From assembly GCA_020525365.1 (NCBI GenBank), contig JAIZOF010000001.1, positions 1,077,456 through 1,141,455 on the forward strand: a DNA stretch of 64,000 bases, written 5' to 3'. Under the pieces are notes generated by a model. The model saw only the letters and a program-made list of their open reading frames with translations. It made no database searches and was not told the origin of the DNA. A program made the position numbers and the translations under genes. Each line of letters opens with the position of its first letter. Position 1 is the first letter of the stretch. Positions 26,928 to 36,226 of this stretch are shown here, in pieces. This stretch comes from Sulfurovum sp. (GTDB taxonomy: Bacteria > Campylobacterota > Campylobacteria > Campylobacterales > Sulfurovaceae).

Positions 26928-28868
26928 CTAGAGTGATTCGTAAACTTCAAGTACTTCGAGATATCGCTCAACTTTTGCTTCATAAATTTGTTTTATTTCT
27001 GTAAGTTCTTCACTTAGTGTGGTTAAGCCTTTTAGTTGATAACATTCAGGATTGCTCAAACAGATATTTAATTCGTCTATTTTTGCTTCTAATACTTCTA
27101 TTTCATCAGGAAGGGTATCGAGATCATACTGGTTTTTATAGCTCAATTTTGTTGATTTCTTTTTCTCTCTTCCTCCTCCTTCCTCTTTGTTCTGTGTTTT
27201 TATAAGCTCTTTTTCCATCTGCTTGAGTGCCTTAACCTCTTTTTCAAGTTCTAGATATTTTGAATAACTCTGATAGGATTCCTCAATGATACCATTACCT
27301 TTGAAGATGTAGAGTTTTGAAGCGATCTTGTCAACAAAGTATCGGTCATGGGAGACAAAAATAAGTGCGCCTGTAAAATGAAGTAACTGCTCTTCAAGAA
27401 TGTTGATAGTTTGAATATCTAGATCATTGGTTGGTTCATCAAGAATGAGACAATTAGCATTCTTGGTAAAGAGCAAGGCAAGTGCCACACGGTTCTTCTC
27501 TCCACCACTGAGATGACCAATTTTTTTAGTAAGGAACTCTTTAGGAAAGAGAAACTGTTTAAGATAGGCATAAACATGCATTGTCTTACTACGTACATTT
27601 ACTTGGTCACCACCATCGGGACAAAAAGTACCAATAAGTGTCTCTTCATCCTTAAGCATTTCACGGTGTTGATCGAAGTAGCCAATATTAAAATCTCCAC
27701 GTTCAATAACACCACTATCAGGTTTGAGTCGATCTAGGAGTAGGTGGAGTAGGGTTGATTTTCCTGCTCCATTTATTCCTACAATGGCAATTTTATCTCG
27801 TTGCAGAATACGAGTAGTAAAATCTTTAATGAGTTCCTTGTTGGCAATACTGTAATGCAGATGGTCAACTTCAAAGAGCATTTTTTTCTTACCTAGGCTC
27901 TTTTCACGGTTAAAATGTTTCTTTTCTCGTTCGAGTTCTAGTTGCATCTTTCGGATAAGAGCAGGGTTCTCTTTTGCTTGTTCACGTAACTTGAAGACAC
28001 GTTGTTTACGACCCTGATTTCGCTTTTCACGTGCACGGATACTCTTACCTAGCCACTCCTCTTCATGCTTAAGGAGTTTGAGTAGATTTTCATGCTGCTT
28101 ACTAAGTATTTGCATGCGTACCTCTTTTTGGGTAAGGTAATCACGATAACCTCCTCTATAGGAGACTAATTTTTGATTTTCTACCTCAATGATACGGGTA
28201 GCAATGGTGTCAATAAAATGGCGATCATGTGAAATAAAAAGAAGGGTGAATTTCTCTTTGAGTAGAATCTCTTCGAGAAACTCCACCATATAGACATCAA
28301 GGTGATTCGTTGGTTCATCTAGCAGTAGTATGTCAGGTTTTTTGAGGATGAGTGAGGCAAGTGCCACGCGCCGTTGTTCTCCACCAGAGAGGGAGACAAC
28401 AAGTCTCTTTTCATACTCTTTGAGCTTAAACTCCTGTAGTACGCGCTCAACCTTGTCATCAAGACTCCATGCATTATGATGGTCAAGATAGGCAGTAACC
28501 TTTTCAAGTTCAGAAAGTAGTTGTTTGTTTTCAAAATCTTTAGCAACTTCACTAGCAAGATGGTCATATGCTATTTTTGCCTCTTTGAGCTCTGTTAGTT
28601 CATTTTCAATAGCTTCTTTTACATTGAGTGAGACATCAAAGCTTGGTTGCTGTGAAAGCATCTCTACCTGAATAGAACGATCAATGACTCGTCTACCTTC
28701 AGTAGGTTTCTCCTCTCCCGAAATAATCTTCATTAGTGTAGATTTTCCACAGCCATTCTTTCCAACAATGGCAATACGTTCTCCTTCATTCAGGTGAAAA
28801 TCCACCTCTTCAAGTAGCAACTTAATATCATACTGCTTTTTAATACCGAAGAGGTCAACAAGTGCCAT
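26928..28868 (-). CDS. ABC-F ATP-binding protein, Uup-like
   Basis: This 646-residue cytoplasmic ABC-F protein has two ABC cassettes and no membrane segment. Cassette 1 has GKNGCGKST and LSGGEQRRVALASL with LLLDEPTNHLD; cassette 2 has GINGAGKST, LSGGEKNRVALALLF and LILDEPTNDLD. A charged inter-domain linker (about 250-320) and a C-terminal coiled coil (about 555-645) follow, the layout of Uup. ABC-F proteins act on ribosomes, and Uup also affects DNA branch migration and transposon excision; the exact role here is inferred. Confidence 0.93.
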   Translation of the reverse strand: MALVDLFGIKKQYDIKLLLEEVDFHLNEGERIAIVGKNGCGKSTLMKIISGEEKPTEGRRVIDRSIQVEMLSQQPSFDVSLNVKEAIENELTELKEAKIAYDHLASEVAKDFENKQLLSELEKVTAYLDHHNAWSLDDKVERVLQEFKLKEYEKRLVVSLSGGEQRRVALASLILKKPDILLLDEPTNHLDVYMVEFLEEILLKEKFTLLFISHDRHFIDTIATRIIEVENQKLVSYRGGYRDYLTQKEVRMQILSKQHENLLKLLKHEEEWLGKSIRAREKRNQGRKQRVFKLREQAKENPALIRKMQLELEREKKHFNREKSLGKKKMLFEVDHLHYSIANKELIKDFTTRILQRDKIAIVGINGAGKSTLLHLLLDRLKPDSGVIERGDFNIGYFDQHREMLKDEETLIGTFCPDGGDQVNVRSKTMHVYAYLKQFLFPKEFLTKKIGHLSGGEKNRVALALLFTKNANCLILDEPTNDLDIQTINILEEQLLHFTGALIFVSHDRYFVDKIASKLYIFKGNGIIEESYQSYSKYLELEKEVKALKQMEKELIKTQNKEEGGGREKKKSTKLSYKNQYDLDTLPDEIEVLEAKIDELNICLSNPECYQLKGLTTLSEELTEIKQIYEAKVERYLEVLEVYESL

Positions 28869-28964
28869 GGTTTCCCTTTATTTTTTATAAAATTATACTC
28901 TTTTAAGGCTTGCTAAAGTCCATCGTGATATATTTGACATCATTATTTTTTAAAGGAAAATTAT

Positions 28965-30230
28965 ATGTTGGAGATTATTATTGCACTCTACTCACTCTAT
29001 ACGTTTATGCGGATCTATATCTCTGTAATGCAGATTGGATATATTAACCAAGAGAAGTGCAAGGCACCAGTGTTGATGCCTTCAGAAAAATATATGGTAG
29101 CAGCAAACTATGCTGTGGCAAAAGAGAAGCTGGTAATCGTTGAACACTTTGTAGGTTACCTGATGTTTGTTTGGTGGGTCTTTTCGGGGTTTTCATGGAT
29201 TTCTTCGCTTATTTCTATGAAGGGAGAGGTATATCAAGCAGTCTTTTTTCTCTACGGATTTACAATTGTTAACTATCTTGTAGGGCTACCTTTTGAGTTG
29301 TATCAAAAGTTTAAGATAGATGAGGATTTTCAGTTTAATCAGATGACACCAAAGATGTTTGTAGTCGATACACTCAAATCCTCAATTATGTTTTTTGTAC
29401 TAGGGGGTATCTTGTTTGCTCTATTGGCATGGATTATTATTAACTTTAAGATGTGGTGGCTAGGAGGCTTCATGCTACTTTTTGGAGCAGCACTTCTTGT
29501 TAATGTATTTTATCCAACAGTGATTGCTCCTCTTTTTAACAAATTCAACCCACTTGAAGAGGGGGAACTTAAAAATGCTATCACGTCAATGATGCAACAA
29601 GTTGGACTTAAGAGTGATGGTATTTTTGTCATGGATGCAAGCAAGAGAGATAGTCGCCTCAATGCTTATTTTGGTGGACTAGGAAAAAGTAAACGTGTGG
29701 TACTTTTTGATACACTACTCAATAAACTTAACCAAAAGGAACTGCTTGCTGTACTAGGTCATGAGTTAGGGCACTACAGCCATGGAGATATTTGGAAGAA
29801 TATTGGGCTAATGGGACTACTTCTATTTATAGTATTTTTTCTTTTTGGACATCTGCCAGATAATCTTTTTATACAGATGGGCATTGTTCCACATGCAGGT
29901 GCAAAGATTGCCATACTGATGTTACTATTGCCATTGGTAAGTTTTATCTTTACTCCATTTATGAGTTATGTTAGTCGTCACAATGAGTATGCCGCAGATG
30001 CATTTGGTTCAAAAATGGGTGGACAAGAAAACCTTATTGGTGCACTTCTTAAGCTAGTGACTGAGAACAAAGCTTTTCCCAAGTCACATCCTTTGGTAAT
30101 CTTCTTCTATCATACACATCCACCAATTATTGAGCGTCTGAATGCCATGGGGTATGATGCTAGCAATACAATTGTGAGTGAAGAAGCAGAAAAGAGTGAA
30201 AATTTATTGTCAAATGATGACCGTCTATAA
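28965..30230 (+). CDS. M48 family membrane metallopeptidase (Ste24-like)
   Basis: This 421-residue integral membrane zinc protease has about seven hydrophobic helices and a HELGH motif (His266-His270) followed by the third ligand region NEYAADAFG. The arrangement, with an N-terminal multi-helix CAAX-type region, matches Ste24/CAAX prenyl protease 1 homologues of bacteria. Bacteria do not make CAAX proteins, so it likely handles membrane-protein quality control. It overlaps prmC by 17 nt. Confidence 0.92.
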   Translation: MLEIIIALYSLYTFMRIYISVMQIGYINQEKCKAPVLMPSEKYMVAANYAVAKEKLVIVEHFVGYLMFVWWVFSGFSWISSLISMKGEVYQAVFFLYGFTIVNYLVGLPFELYQKFKIDEDFQFNQMTPKMFVVDTLKSSIMFFVLGGILFALLAWIIINFKMWWLGGFMLLFGAALLVNVFYPTVIAPLFNKFNPLEEGELKNAITSMMQQVGLKSDGIFVMDASKRDSRLNAYFGGLGKSKRVVLFDTLLNKLNQKELLAVLGHELGHYSHGDIWKNIGLMGLLLFIVFFLFGHLPDNLFIQMGIVPHAGAKIAILMLLLPLVSFIFTPFMSYVSRHNEYAADAFGSKMGGQENLIGALLKLVTENKAFPKSHPLVIFFYHTHPPIIERLNAMGYDASNTIVSEEAEKSENLLSNDDRL

Positions 30231-31050
30231 TGCATTAAAATGGGCAGCTGTTCAACTTCAAGTAAGTTGTAAGCGTCCTCAGTTTGAGGCAGAATTGCTC
30301 TTAGCATACCATTTAAAAAAAGAGCGTATTTGGTTAATGACACATCCCGATACAGCCGTGAAGAATCTTAATTTTTTTACATCTTTAGTGGCAAGAAGGG
30401 CCATGCATGAGCCTTATGAATACATTGTAGGAGAAGCAAGTTTTTATGATATTCATCTTGCAGTAGAGAAAGGGGTACTTATTCCTCGCCCAGAGACAGA
30501 GACTCTTATTGATATAACTACCGAAATTATTAAACGAGAGAAGATTACCCGCATTGCTGAGATAGGTGTAGGAAGTGGAGCAATTAGTATTGTTTTAGCA
30601 AGAAAGTTTCCACAACTTTACATTGTTGCTACTGACATTGAAGAAAAACCGCTGCAGGTAACAGCAAAGAATATTGTTAAATATGGTGTAGAGGCACAGA
30701 TAACCTTGCAAAAATCAAACCTGATTGATAAAGTTGATAAAAATATTGAAATGGTAGTCTCTAATCCACCCTATATTGCAGAAAATGCCTCACTTGAGAG
30801 CAATGTGATTGACCACGAACCCCATAGTGCACTTTTTGGTGGCAAGATAGGTGATGAATTGCTTAAGCAAATTATTACTGATGTTAACAAAAGAGGCATT
30901 AGATGGTTGGTATGTGAAATGGGGTATGATCAAAAGAGGTCTATTGAAGTATTTGTTAATAAAATAGAGATACAATCCATTAATTTTTACAAAGATCTTT
31001 CAGGACATGACCGTGGGTTTGTTGTGGATTTTGGTGTGTCTAGCATATAG
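30214..31050 (+). CDS. prmC: Peptide chain release factor glutamine methyltransferase
   Basis: PrmC/HemK (about 278 residues) methylates the GGQ glutamine of release factors RF1 and RF2. The helical N-terminal domain is followed by IPRPETETLID, the SAM motif IAEIGVGSGAISIVLA and the diagnostic NPPY in VVSNPPYIAEN. I place the start at the paired ATGATG inside the M48 gene's end; an earlier in-frame codon would give a Lys-rich extension without family similarity. The overlap suggests coupled translation. Confidence 0.94.
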   Translation: MMTVYNALKWAAVQLQVSCKRPQFEAELLLAYHLKKERIWLMTHPDTAVKNLNFFTSLVARRAMHEPYEYIVGEASFYDIHLAVEKGVLIPRPETETLIDITTEIIKREKITRIAEIGVGSGAISIVLARKFPQLYIVATDIEEKPLQVTAKNIVKYGVEAQITLQKSNLIDKVDKNIEMVVSNPPYIAENASLESNVIDHEPHSALFGGKIGDELLKQIITDVNKRGIRWLVCEMGYDQKRSIEVFVNKIEIQSINFYKDLSGHDRGFVVDFGVSSI

Positions 31051-31100
31051 TCATGCTGAACCTTGTATGTTAAGCATAAAAGATAAATAGGAGATATGTC

Positions 31101-31580
31101 ATGAAAAAAATCTTTCGAATTACAACAATAATCTATTTGATTTTCTTAACTGCTACACTTGGGGCAGGGCTTTTTGCTGGTATTGTGGTTGCACCAGTGA
31201 CTTTCCACACTGAAGAGTGGCTTAATGGCAAGGTGTTGAGCCATTTTCAAGAGGGACTCATTATGACACAGAACTTCGTTAAACTCTCTTATCTGGTTGA
31301 TGTAATGGTAATTGCTGTAATACTCTATGAGGGGTATAAGTATAAGAAATTTGAACGTGATACCACTACGCAAGTGGCAACCTTTTTTGTTGTTGCTACA
31401 GGGGTAATGTTTGGGCACTACTATCTGCCAGATATTTTGACTATGCAACTTGCAGGAGAGGGGATGACTAAGTCAATAGCCTTTATTGCGACACATAAAG
31501 GGAGTGAGATTAACTTTAAAATCTTCTCAATGGCACTATTGGTGCTTATTGTGCGCAATATGCAAAAAGCGTGTAAGTAG
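31101..31580 (+). CDS. DUF4149 membrane protein
   Basis: This 159-residue protein has four predicted membrane helices (about 7-32, 62-80, 90-108 and 135-153). The first helix with GAGLFAGIVVAPVTF and the HFQEGLIMTQ loop match the DUF4149 family. Function is not known. It has a ribosome site (AGGAGATAT) and follows prmC by 50 nt. The gene after it is only 13 nt away, so the two may be co-transcribed. Confidence 0.85.
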   Translation: MKKIFRITTIIYLIFLTATLGAGLFAGIVVAPVTFHTEEWLNGKVLSHFQEGLIMTQNFVKLSYLVDVMVIAVILYEGYKYKKFERDTTTQVATFFVVATGVMFGHYYLPDILTMQLAGEGMTKSIAFIATHKGSEINFKIFSMALLVLIVRNMQKACK

Positions 31581-31593
31581 AAATAGGAAAAAA

Positions 31594-32082
31594 GTGAGTA
31601 GTAAGCAGTTATATCACCCTTTTGATCCTATTGTCTTTAGTGATACACGGATACTAATTTTGGGCTCATTTCCAAGTATTAAATCATTCAAGAATAATTT
31701 TTACTATGCCCATCCCCGTAACCAATTTTGGAAGATACTCGAAACAGTTACTGGCTACCCCGCCAATAACCGTGATCAAAAGATTTGGCTACTCAAAGAG
31801 TGCAAGTTTGGACTGTGGGATATGATCACCTCTTGTCACCGGAACAACTCGCTTGATACCTCTCTTAAAGATGAAACAGTCAATAATATTCCTGCACTAC
31901 TTGAGCAACACCCTACTATTTCTAAACTTGCTTTCACGGGCAAAAAATCTCAAGCACTTTTTGAAACACACTTTGGTTATTTCGATATTGAAAGGGTTTA
32001 TCTGCCATCTCCCTCTTCAGCTTATGCGGCAATGGAGTTTGAAGACAAGATTGTTGCATATCAACAAGGTTTAAAATCTTAA
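31594..32082 (+). CDS. DNA-deoxyinosine (hypoxanthine-DNA) glycosylase, UDG superfamily
   Basis: This 162-residue uracil-DNA-glycosylase-fold protein has LILGSFPSIKSFKNNFYYAH followed by PRNQFWKIL, the signature of the bacterial family described as DNA-deoxyinosine glycosylase. It starts base excision repair of deaminated adenine. The C-terminal LPSPSSAYAAM is the DNA-intercalation motif. The GTG at 31594 follows TAGGAAAAAA; the frame is open upstream into the DUF4149 gene but without family similarity. Confidence 0.87.
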   Translation: MSSKQLYHPFDPIVFSDTRILILGSFPSIKSFKNNFYYAHPRNQFWKILETVTGYPANNRDQKIWLLKECKFGLWDMITSCHRNNSLDTSLKDETVNNIPALLEQHPTISKLAFTGKKSQALFETHFGYFDIERVYLPSPSSAYAAMEFEDKIVAYQQGLKS

Positions 32083-32198
32083 TATTTTTTGTGTCTATTT
32101 CAAGTTTCTATTTTAAAATCTTGAGCCACCCATAATTTAATTCTTATGTTTTTATTATATCTGGTTAAAATACATCTCATTAAAAATATAGGAAAACA

Positions 32199-34856
32199 AT
32201 GAAAAAATTACTTCTTGCTTTATTGCTGTGTACAAGTAGTTTACCACGGGCATCATCGGTAATTACCCGATAATTATTATATAGATAACATAATAACCTT
32301 ACATATATTTATGCAAAAGAGTATCATAACTTAGTACCAGCAATACGGAACTATCAGCATAAAATTATAGATACCTATACAAAAGAGTTTGGTTTAAGGC
32401 TTGATGAGAAGCTTTATATAAAATTGGCATCATATAACAATCAGATAAGCGGTGGGTCTGCTACCCCAGTACCTTTCAATTCGCAACTTTTATATGGAAC
32501 AGGTGCTGATAAGTTGGACTATTTTGGTTCAGCATCATGGTTTAAGGTGCTACAAATACACGAGAGTGCACACAGTTTTCAGCTTAATGCAAAAGAGAAT
32601 ACTTTGTCCAAATGGGGTTATAAAATATTTGGAAATTTACCCACAATCGACCTAGGAACTCTGCTTATTATTTATCCTTTTCCTAATCTTTTTGTGGGAA
32701 GTTTTTTACTTGAGGGAAATGCTGTACTGAATGAATCACGTTTTGGATTAGGAGGCAGACTCTATTCTGGTGCAGTAGTAGCACAAAATATTCTGCTAGC
32801 CAAGGCAGGTAAAATGACACCTGAACTGATGTTTAATCATACTATACAATATCCCTATAAAGAAAACTGGTATTTTGAGGGGGGGATGTTTCAGACTTTT
32901 TTGGTTAAAAAGTATGGGATAGAGAAGGTCAATGGTTTTTTCAAGGAGTACTCTAAGCAGTATTTTCCTTTTGGGATCAATAATACTTTTGAAACCTATT
33001 ACGGGAAAGATTTTGAGACTCTTTTGGCTGAGTTTAGTAGGGAGCTTAAAACCAAACATAAAGGCTTTAAACAGACTAAAGGAAAAATACTTGCTACCAC
33101 CCAAATGCTTACTTCTCTTACAAAGCAAAATGGCAAGATTACAACATTGATTACAGATGTAAAATCTGCACCTAGACTATTGGAGATAAACAAAAAAGGC
33201 AATATCAGCAAAAATGAAAAAACCTCTTTTCTGCTAGGTCGGGTATTTCAAAAAGAGGGCAAATACTATACACAAAGTACTTACCTTTCATCGCCTACGC
33301 GTATGGTAAAAGGGCTATATGATGCAAGTGCAAGACTGTTGAAAGAGACAGACTCTAAAGTAATACAAGGTTTCAAGCCCAATGGTGAAATGGTCTATAT
33401 GGATGTCAATCGCTCTTTGGAGAAAATGCATATTTATGTAGGAAAAAATTTTTATGATACCTCCTCCTCTCGCGTACTTGTAGATGACAAAGGTGACTTA
33501 TACTACTTTAAGCAACAAGGTAAAATACGTACATTGTATAAGAATAGACAAGCACTCTTCTCTTACGAGGGGTACTATGGCTATGTGACAGATGTAGATA
33601 CTCATGGCAAAGTATACATCATCGCCCCAAGTAAGCATGGTACATCAGCCTATACTGTCAATCATCATGGACAATTAAAACGTATCACCCAGGGGGATGA
33701 TGTGGTAGACTTAAAAGTATTGGACAACGACAAGTTGCTAGTAGCCACCATGAGTGCTAATGGTTTTAATTATATTCTACAAAATAGAGAAGAGAGTGCA
33801 GCACAGATACCAGCATTTAAATATGCTTTTGAAAATACAGAGGATCAAACAGCGTTTGATCCTAGTGATCTTGTTTCTGAAAAAAATAGTAAAAACTTAG
33901 AATCTTACCATGCATTAACATCACTCAAATATAGCTCACTGTCTCAAACAGTAAGCTACAGTAGCGCCAATGGCATATTGGCTACTGCCAATATGCTTTT
34001 CATAGATCCACTTATGCGAAATAGTATCCATCTTGTTGCTTCTAAGCAACCAGACTACTCATTGGCAGGTTTGGGTTATGACAATAGCGCTTACCAGTTT
34101 CATTTTGGTGCTCATTTTATCTCTGTACTAGATAGTAATAGAAAGAAAGCCCATAATGATTATGGCTATAGTGCCTATGTAAAATATCCATTTTTACGCT
34201 CAGGATACTGGCATGCTGGTTTAGGATTGAAATATATACAATCTTTTGATAATGTATACCAAAAACCCCTTACGGTCACACTAAATATGGGCAACACAAA
34301 ACAGTATGGTATCAGCCAATACCCCAATAGCCATCATGAGTTATCACTATTTGCCTCAACAGATAGAGGTGGTATGCTGTATGGAGCTAGCTATGCATTG
34401 ATGCACGACATTGTAAATCAGAGTTATGTTGGTTTTAATACAAAGTATATAAAAAGTGATAGAGGGAACATAAGCATTAAAAAAGGTATCTCCATCAACC
34501 AAAATGGATATAAGCCTTTATCTGCACCCAATAGTATGGAAATTTTTAGTTTAGAAGAGGACTACTATGCCAAAGAGGCGATGATGGCAGAAGTGGGACT
34601 GTATAAAGTATTTGATGGATCAATCTATTTTTTCTCATTTCCACTCTCTGTTCAAAGAGAGTCACTCTATGTAAAGCAACGCTACTACCAAACAAGGTCA
34701 AAAGAGACGAAACACCTTAAATACCATGAAAGCATTATAGGTTTGAGTATGGATTTATTAATATACCACGATATGACCTTTCCTCTAAATATAGAGTGGG
34801 TACATAATACAGATGCGGAAGATCAAGATAGATTCAGAGTAATATTTACGTACTAA
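32199..34856 (+). pseudogene. Outer-membrane metallopeptidase/propeller/beta-barrel protein with two in-frame stops
   Basis: An ATG with TAGGAAAAC opens a signal peptide (MKKLLLALLLCTSSLPRASS). The same frame then has TAA at 32271 and 32286, after which it stays open to 34856. The long open part holds a gluzincin motif HESAH (His at nt 32559) with a downstream EGNAVLNES that could give the third ligand, a middle section of short propeller-like strands, and a C-terminal half of alternating beta-strands ending FRVIFTY, as outer-membrane barrels end. A TTG at 32424 could restart translation but without signal peptide. I call it a pseudogene, or a switched-off allele; only the two stops are damaged. 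Confidence 0.7.
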
Positions 34857-35340
34857 TTTTCACACAAATAAAATAAAAACAGATATTTATAAAAACAATT
34901 CAAATTCTTTAATCACATTAAGATATAATTCAGTACTCGTATATTATAATACGAGCGTGAATGTGATCACAAAAAATATTTTCAAGGAGAAAAAAATATG
35001 TTCAAAACATCTTTTACGGGCTTAGCGGCCTTAGGACTTTTAGTAGTCAGTACAACAGCGTATGGATTGACCAATCGTACTGGTGGTCCTAGTTATAAAA
35101 ATGTAGTTGATAGTACCCATATCTCTGGTGACTATGATATACCAGTACTTGGAGGTTCTGCGGAAACTCATATACGTACATTGATGGATCTAAATGAAAC
35201 AGACAGAGTAGACGAATTACTTACTTCATGTTTAGAAGGAAAGGTAAAAATTGAATTTATGAACCATGAGTATGGTTGTGTAGTGAGTCCAGCAGGTAGA
35301 GTATGGCTAGACAGAAACACAGGTGCTTCTAGAGTTGCTC
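34837..35340 (+). repeat. 504-bp direct repeat, copy 1 (promoter plus 5' half of A1)
   Basis: By direct line-by-line reading, this block is identical to 38347-38850 (offset 3510). It begins inside the last codons of the upstream outer-membrane gene, covers the promoter and inverted repeat, and runs into codon 114 of A1. The second copy carries the orphan tail of that outer-membrane gene, showing that the duplicated segment came from this site. Confidence 0.93.
34924..34955 (+). promoter_or_regulatory. Promoter with 7-bp inverted repeat before FISUMP gene A1
   Basis: Two TATAAT hexamers lie at 34924-34929 and 34945-34950. The second sits within an inverted repeat CTCGTAT / ATACGAG (34936-34942 and 34949-34955). 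A protein bound at this palindrome would cover the -10 box, so it may be an operator; a hairpin in the leader is the other option. A GTGATCAC palindrome follows. The whole region is repeated exactly before gene A3. Confidence 0.5.
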
Positions 35341-36080
35341 AAACAAAGAGAGACTCAAGAGCGTGGGGTGGTTTTTTCCAATGGGGAAGAATGCCAGACG
35401 GACATGAGTATGGTGGATCACTCTATCAAAAAAATAGATCAAGAAATACACCAACATCACCATATCCTGGAGCTTGGTTTGGGGTTCCACAACACATGCT
35501 GTATGATTTTGACTTAAACGATTGGTCAGATGATGATTTTGATGGTACAAAAAGACAAGCTTACTGGTCAACCATAGACGGTACAGCTGTATGTCCTGCA
35601 GGATTTAGAGTACCAAATATAAAAGAGTGGCTTGCAGAAGGAAAGTTCTGGGGTGCAGATAGCGATCCTTGGGACGATCATGGGATGGCAAGAGCATTTG
35701 GAGGTCCATTAAAACTTCCATTACCAGGATTCTTGTTGCCTTCTAAAGAGCATGTAAAGTATCATATGGCTCAGGACGATACCTATAGAACAGAGTTTGC
35801 TACAACAAACCATGATGCTATCTATTGGGCTACTGAACCTGGTCACAGAACCGATTTAGATGATACTGCAGCGGCATATTATTTCTATTGGAATGAAAAT
35901 GCTCCACACGGTGAGCATGCATCACTTCATTATGATACAGAGTTCAATAGGGTAAAAGGTGGATCTGTACGTTGTATTATGGATGAGATGGTTACTCCAG
36001 ATATATCAAATATAGATCTATCTGCACTAGATGCAAGTGTATCTGAAGAAGATGCAAATGATGCAAATGCATCAAACTAA
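34998..36080 (+). CDS. Secreted FISUMP-domain protein A1
   Basis: This 360-residue protein has a signal peptide (cleavage after TTAYG, about residue 23), a short variable segment and a FISUMP (Fib_succ_major) domain, a C-type-lectin-like fold. Signatures are GCVVSPAGRVWLDRNTGAS (near residue 94), the FFQWGR..DGHEYG stretch, CPAGFRVPNIKEW (near 200) and GGSVRCIMDE (near 326); cysteine pairs probably form disulfides. The tail is acidic (SEEDANDANASN). AAGGAG precedes the ATG. The 5' part is identical to A3 and the 3' part to A2, with five or so private differences between. Likely a surface or secreted adhesin; ligand unknown. Confidence 0.85.
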   Translation: MFKTSFTGLAALGLLVVSTTAYGLTNRTGGPSYKNVVDSTHISGDYDIPVLGGSAETHIRTLMDLNETDRVDELLTSCLEGKVKIEFMNHEYGCVVSPAGRVWLDRNTGASRVAQTKRDSRAWGGFFQWGRMPDGHEYGGSLYQKNRSRNTPTSPYPGAWFGVPQHMLYDFDLNDWSDDDFDGTKRQAYWSTIDGTAVCPAGFRVPNIKEWLAEGKFWGADSDPWDDHGMARAFGGPLKLPLPGFLLPSKEHVKYHMAQDDTYRTEFATTNHDAIYWATEPGHRTDLDDTAAAYYFYWNENAPHGEHASLHYDTEFNRVKGGSVRCIMDEMVTPDISNIDLSALDASVSEEDANDANASN

Positions 36081-36152
36081 ACTGTATATAGTTTAAGTCA
36101 ATAAATTAATACCTTTAAGGAGAGAATAAATATGTTTAAAACATCTTTAATA
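35394..36152 (+). repeat. 759-bp direct repeat, copy 1 (3' part of A1 plus start of B)
   Basis: This block is identical to 36623-37381 (offset 1229) by direct comparison. It covers the last two thirds of the A reading frame, the A-B intergenic region and the first 21 bases of a B gene. Identity stops abruptly inside the B signal peptide, marking the deletion in this copy. Confidence 0.93.
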
Positions 36153-36194
36153 TATTTCCTTTTTAAGCCCTCTGCTACTATCTCACAAGCGTGA
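36132..36194 (+). pseudogene. Remnant of a first B-type FISUMP gene
   Basis: After A1 the sequence repeats the A-B spacer, the ribosome site and the first seven codons of the B genes (MFKTSLI), then changes to unrelated codons and stops at 36192. Downstream (about 36187-36226) it resumes as the leader of an A gene. So the rest of this B gene and the promoter of the next A were deleted in one event. Confidence 0.8.
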
Positions 36195-36226
36195 ATGTAA
36201 TCGCAAAAATATTTATATGTTAAAAT

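Noticed and set aside
36083-36098. Short palindrome AAACT-GTATAT-AGTTT after the A genes as a terminator
   Set aside because: The arms are five bases, AT-only except one pair, and no T-run follows; the B ribosome site is just downstream. It is present in all copies only because the spacer was duplicated.
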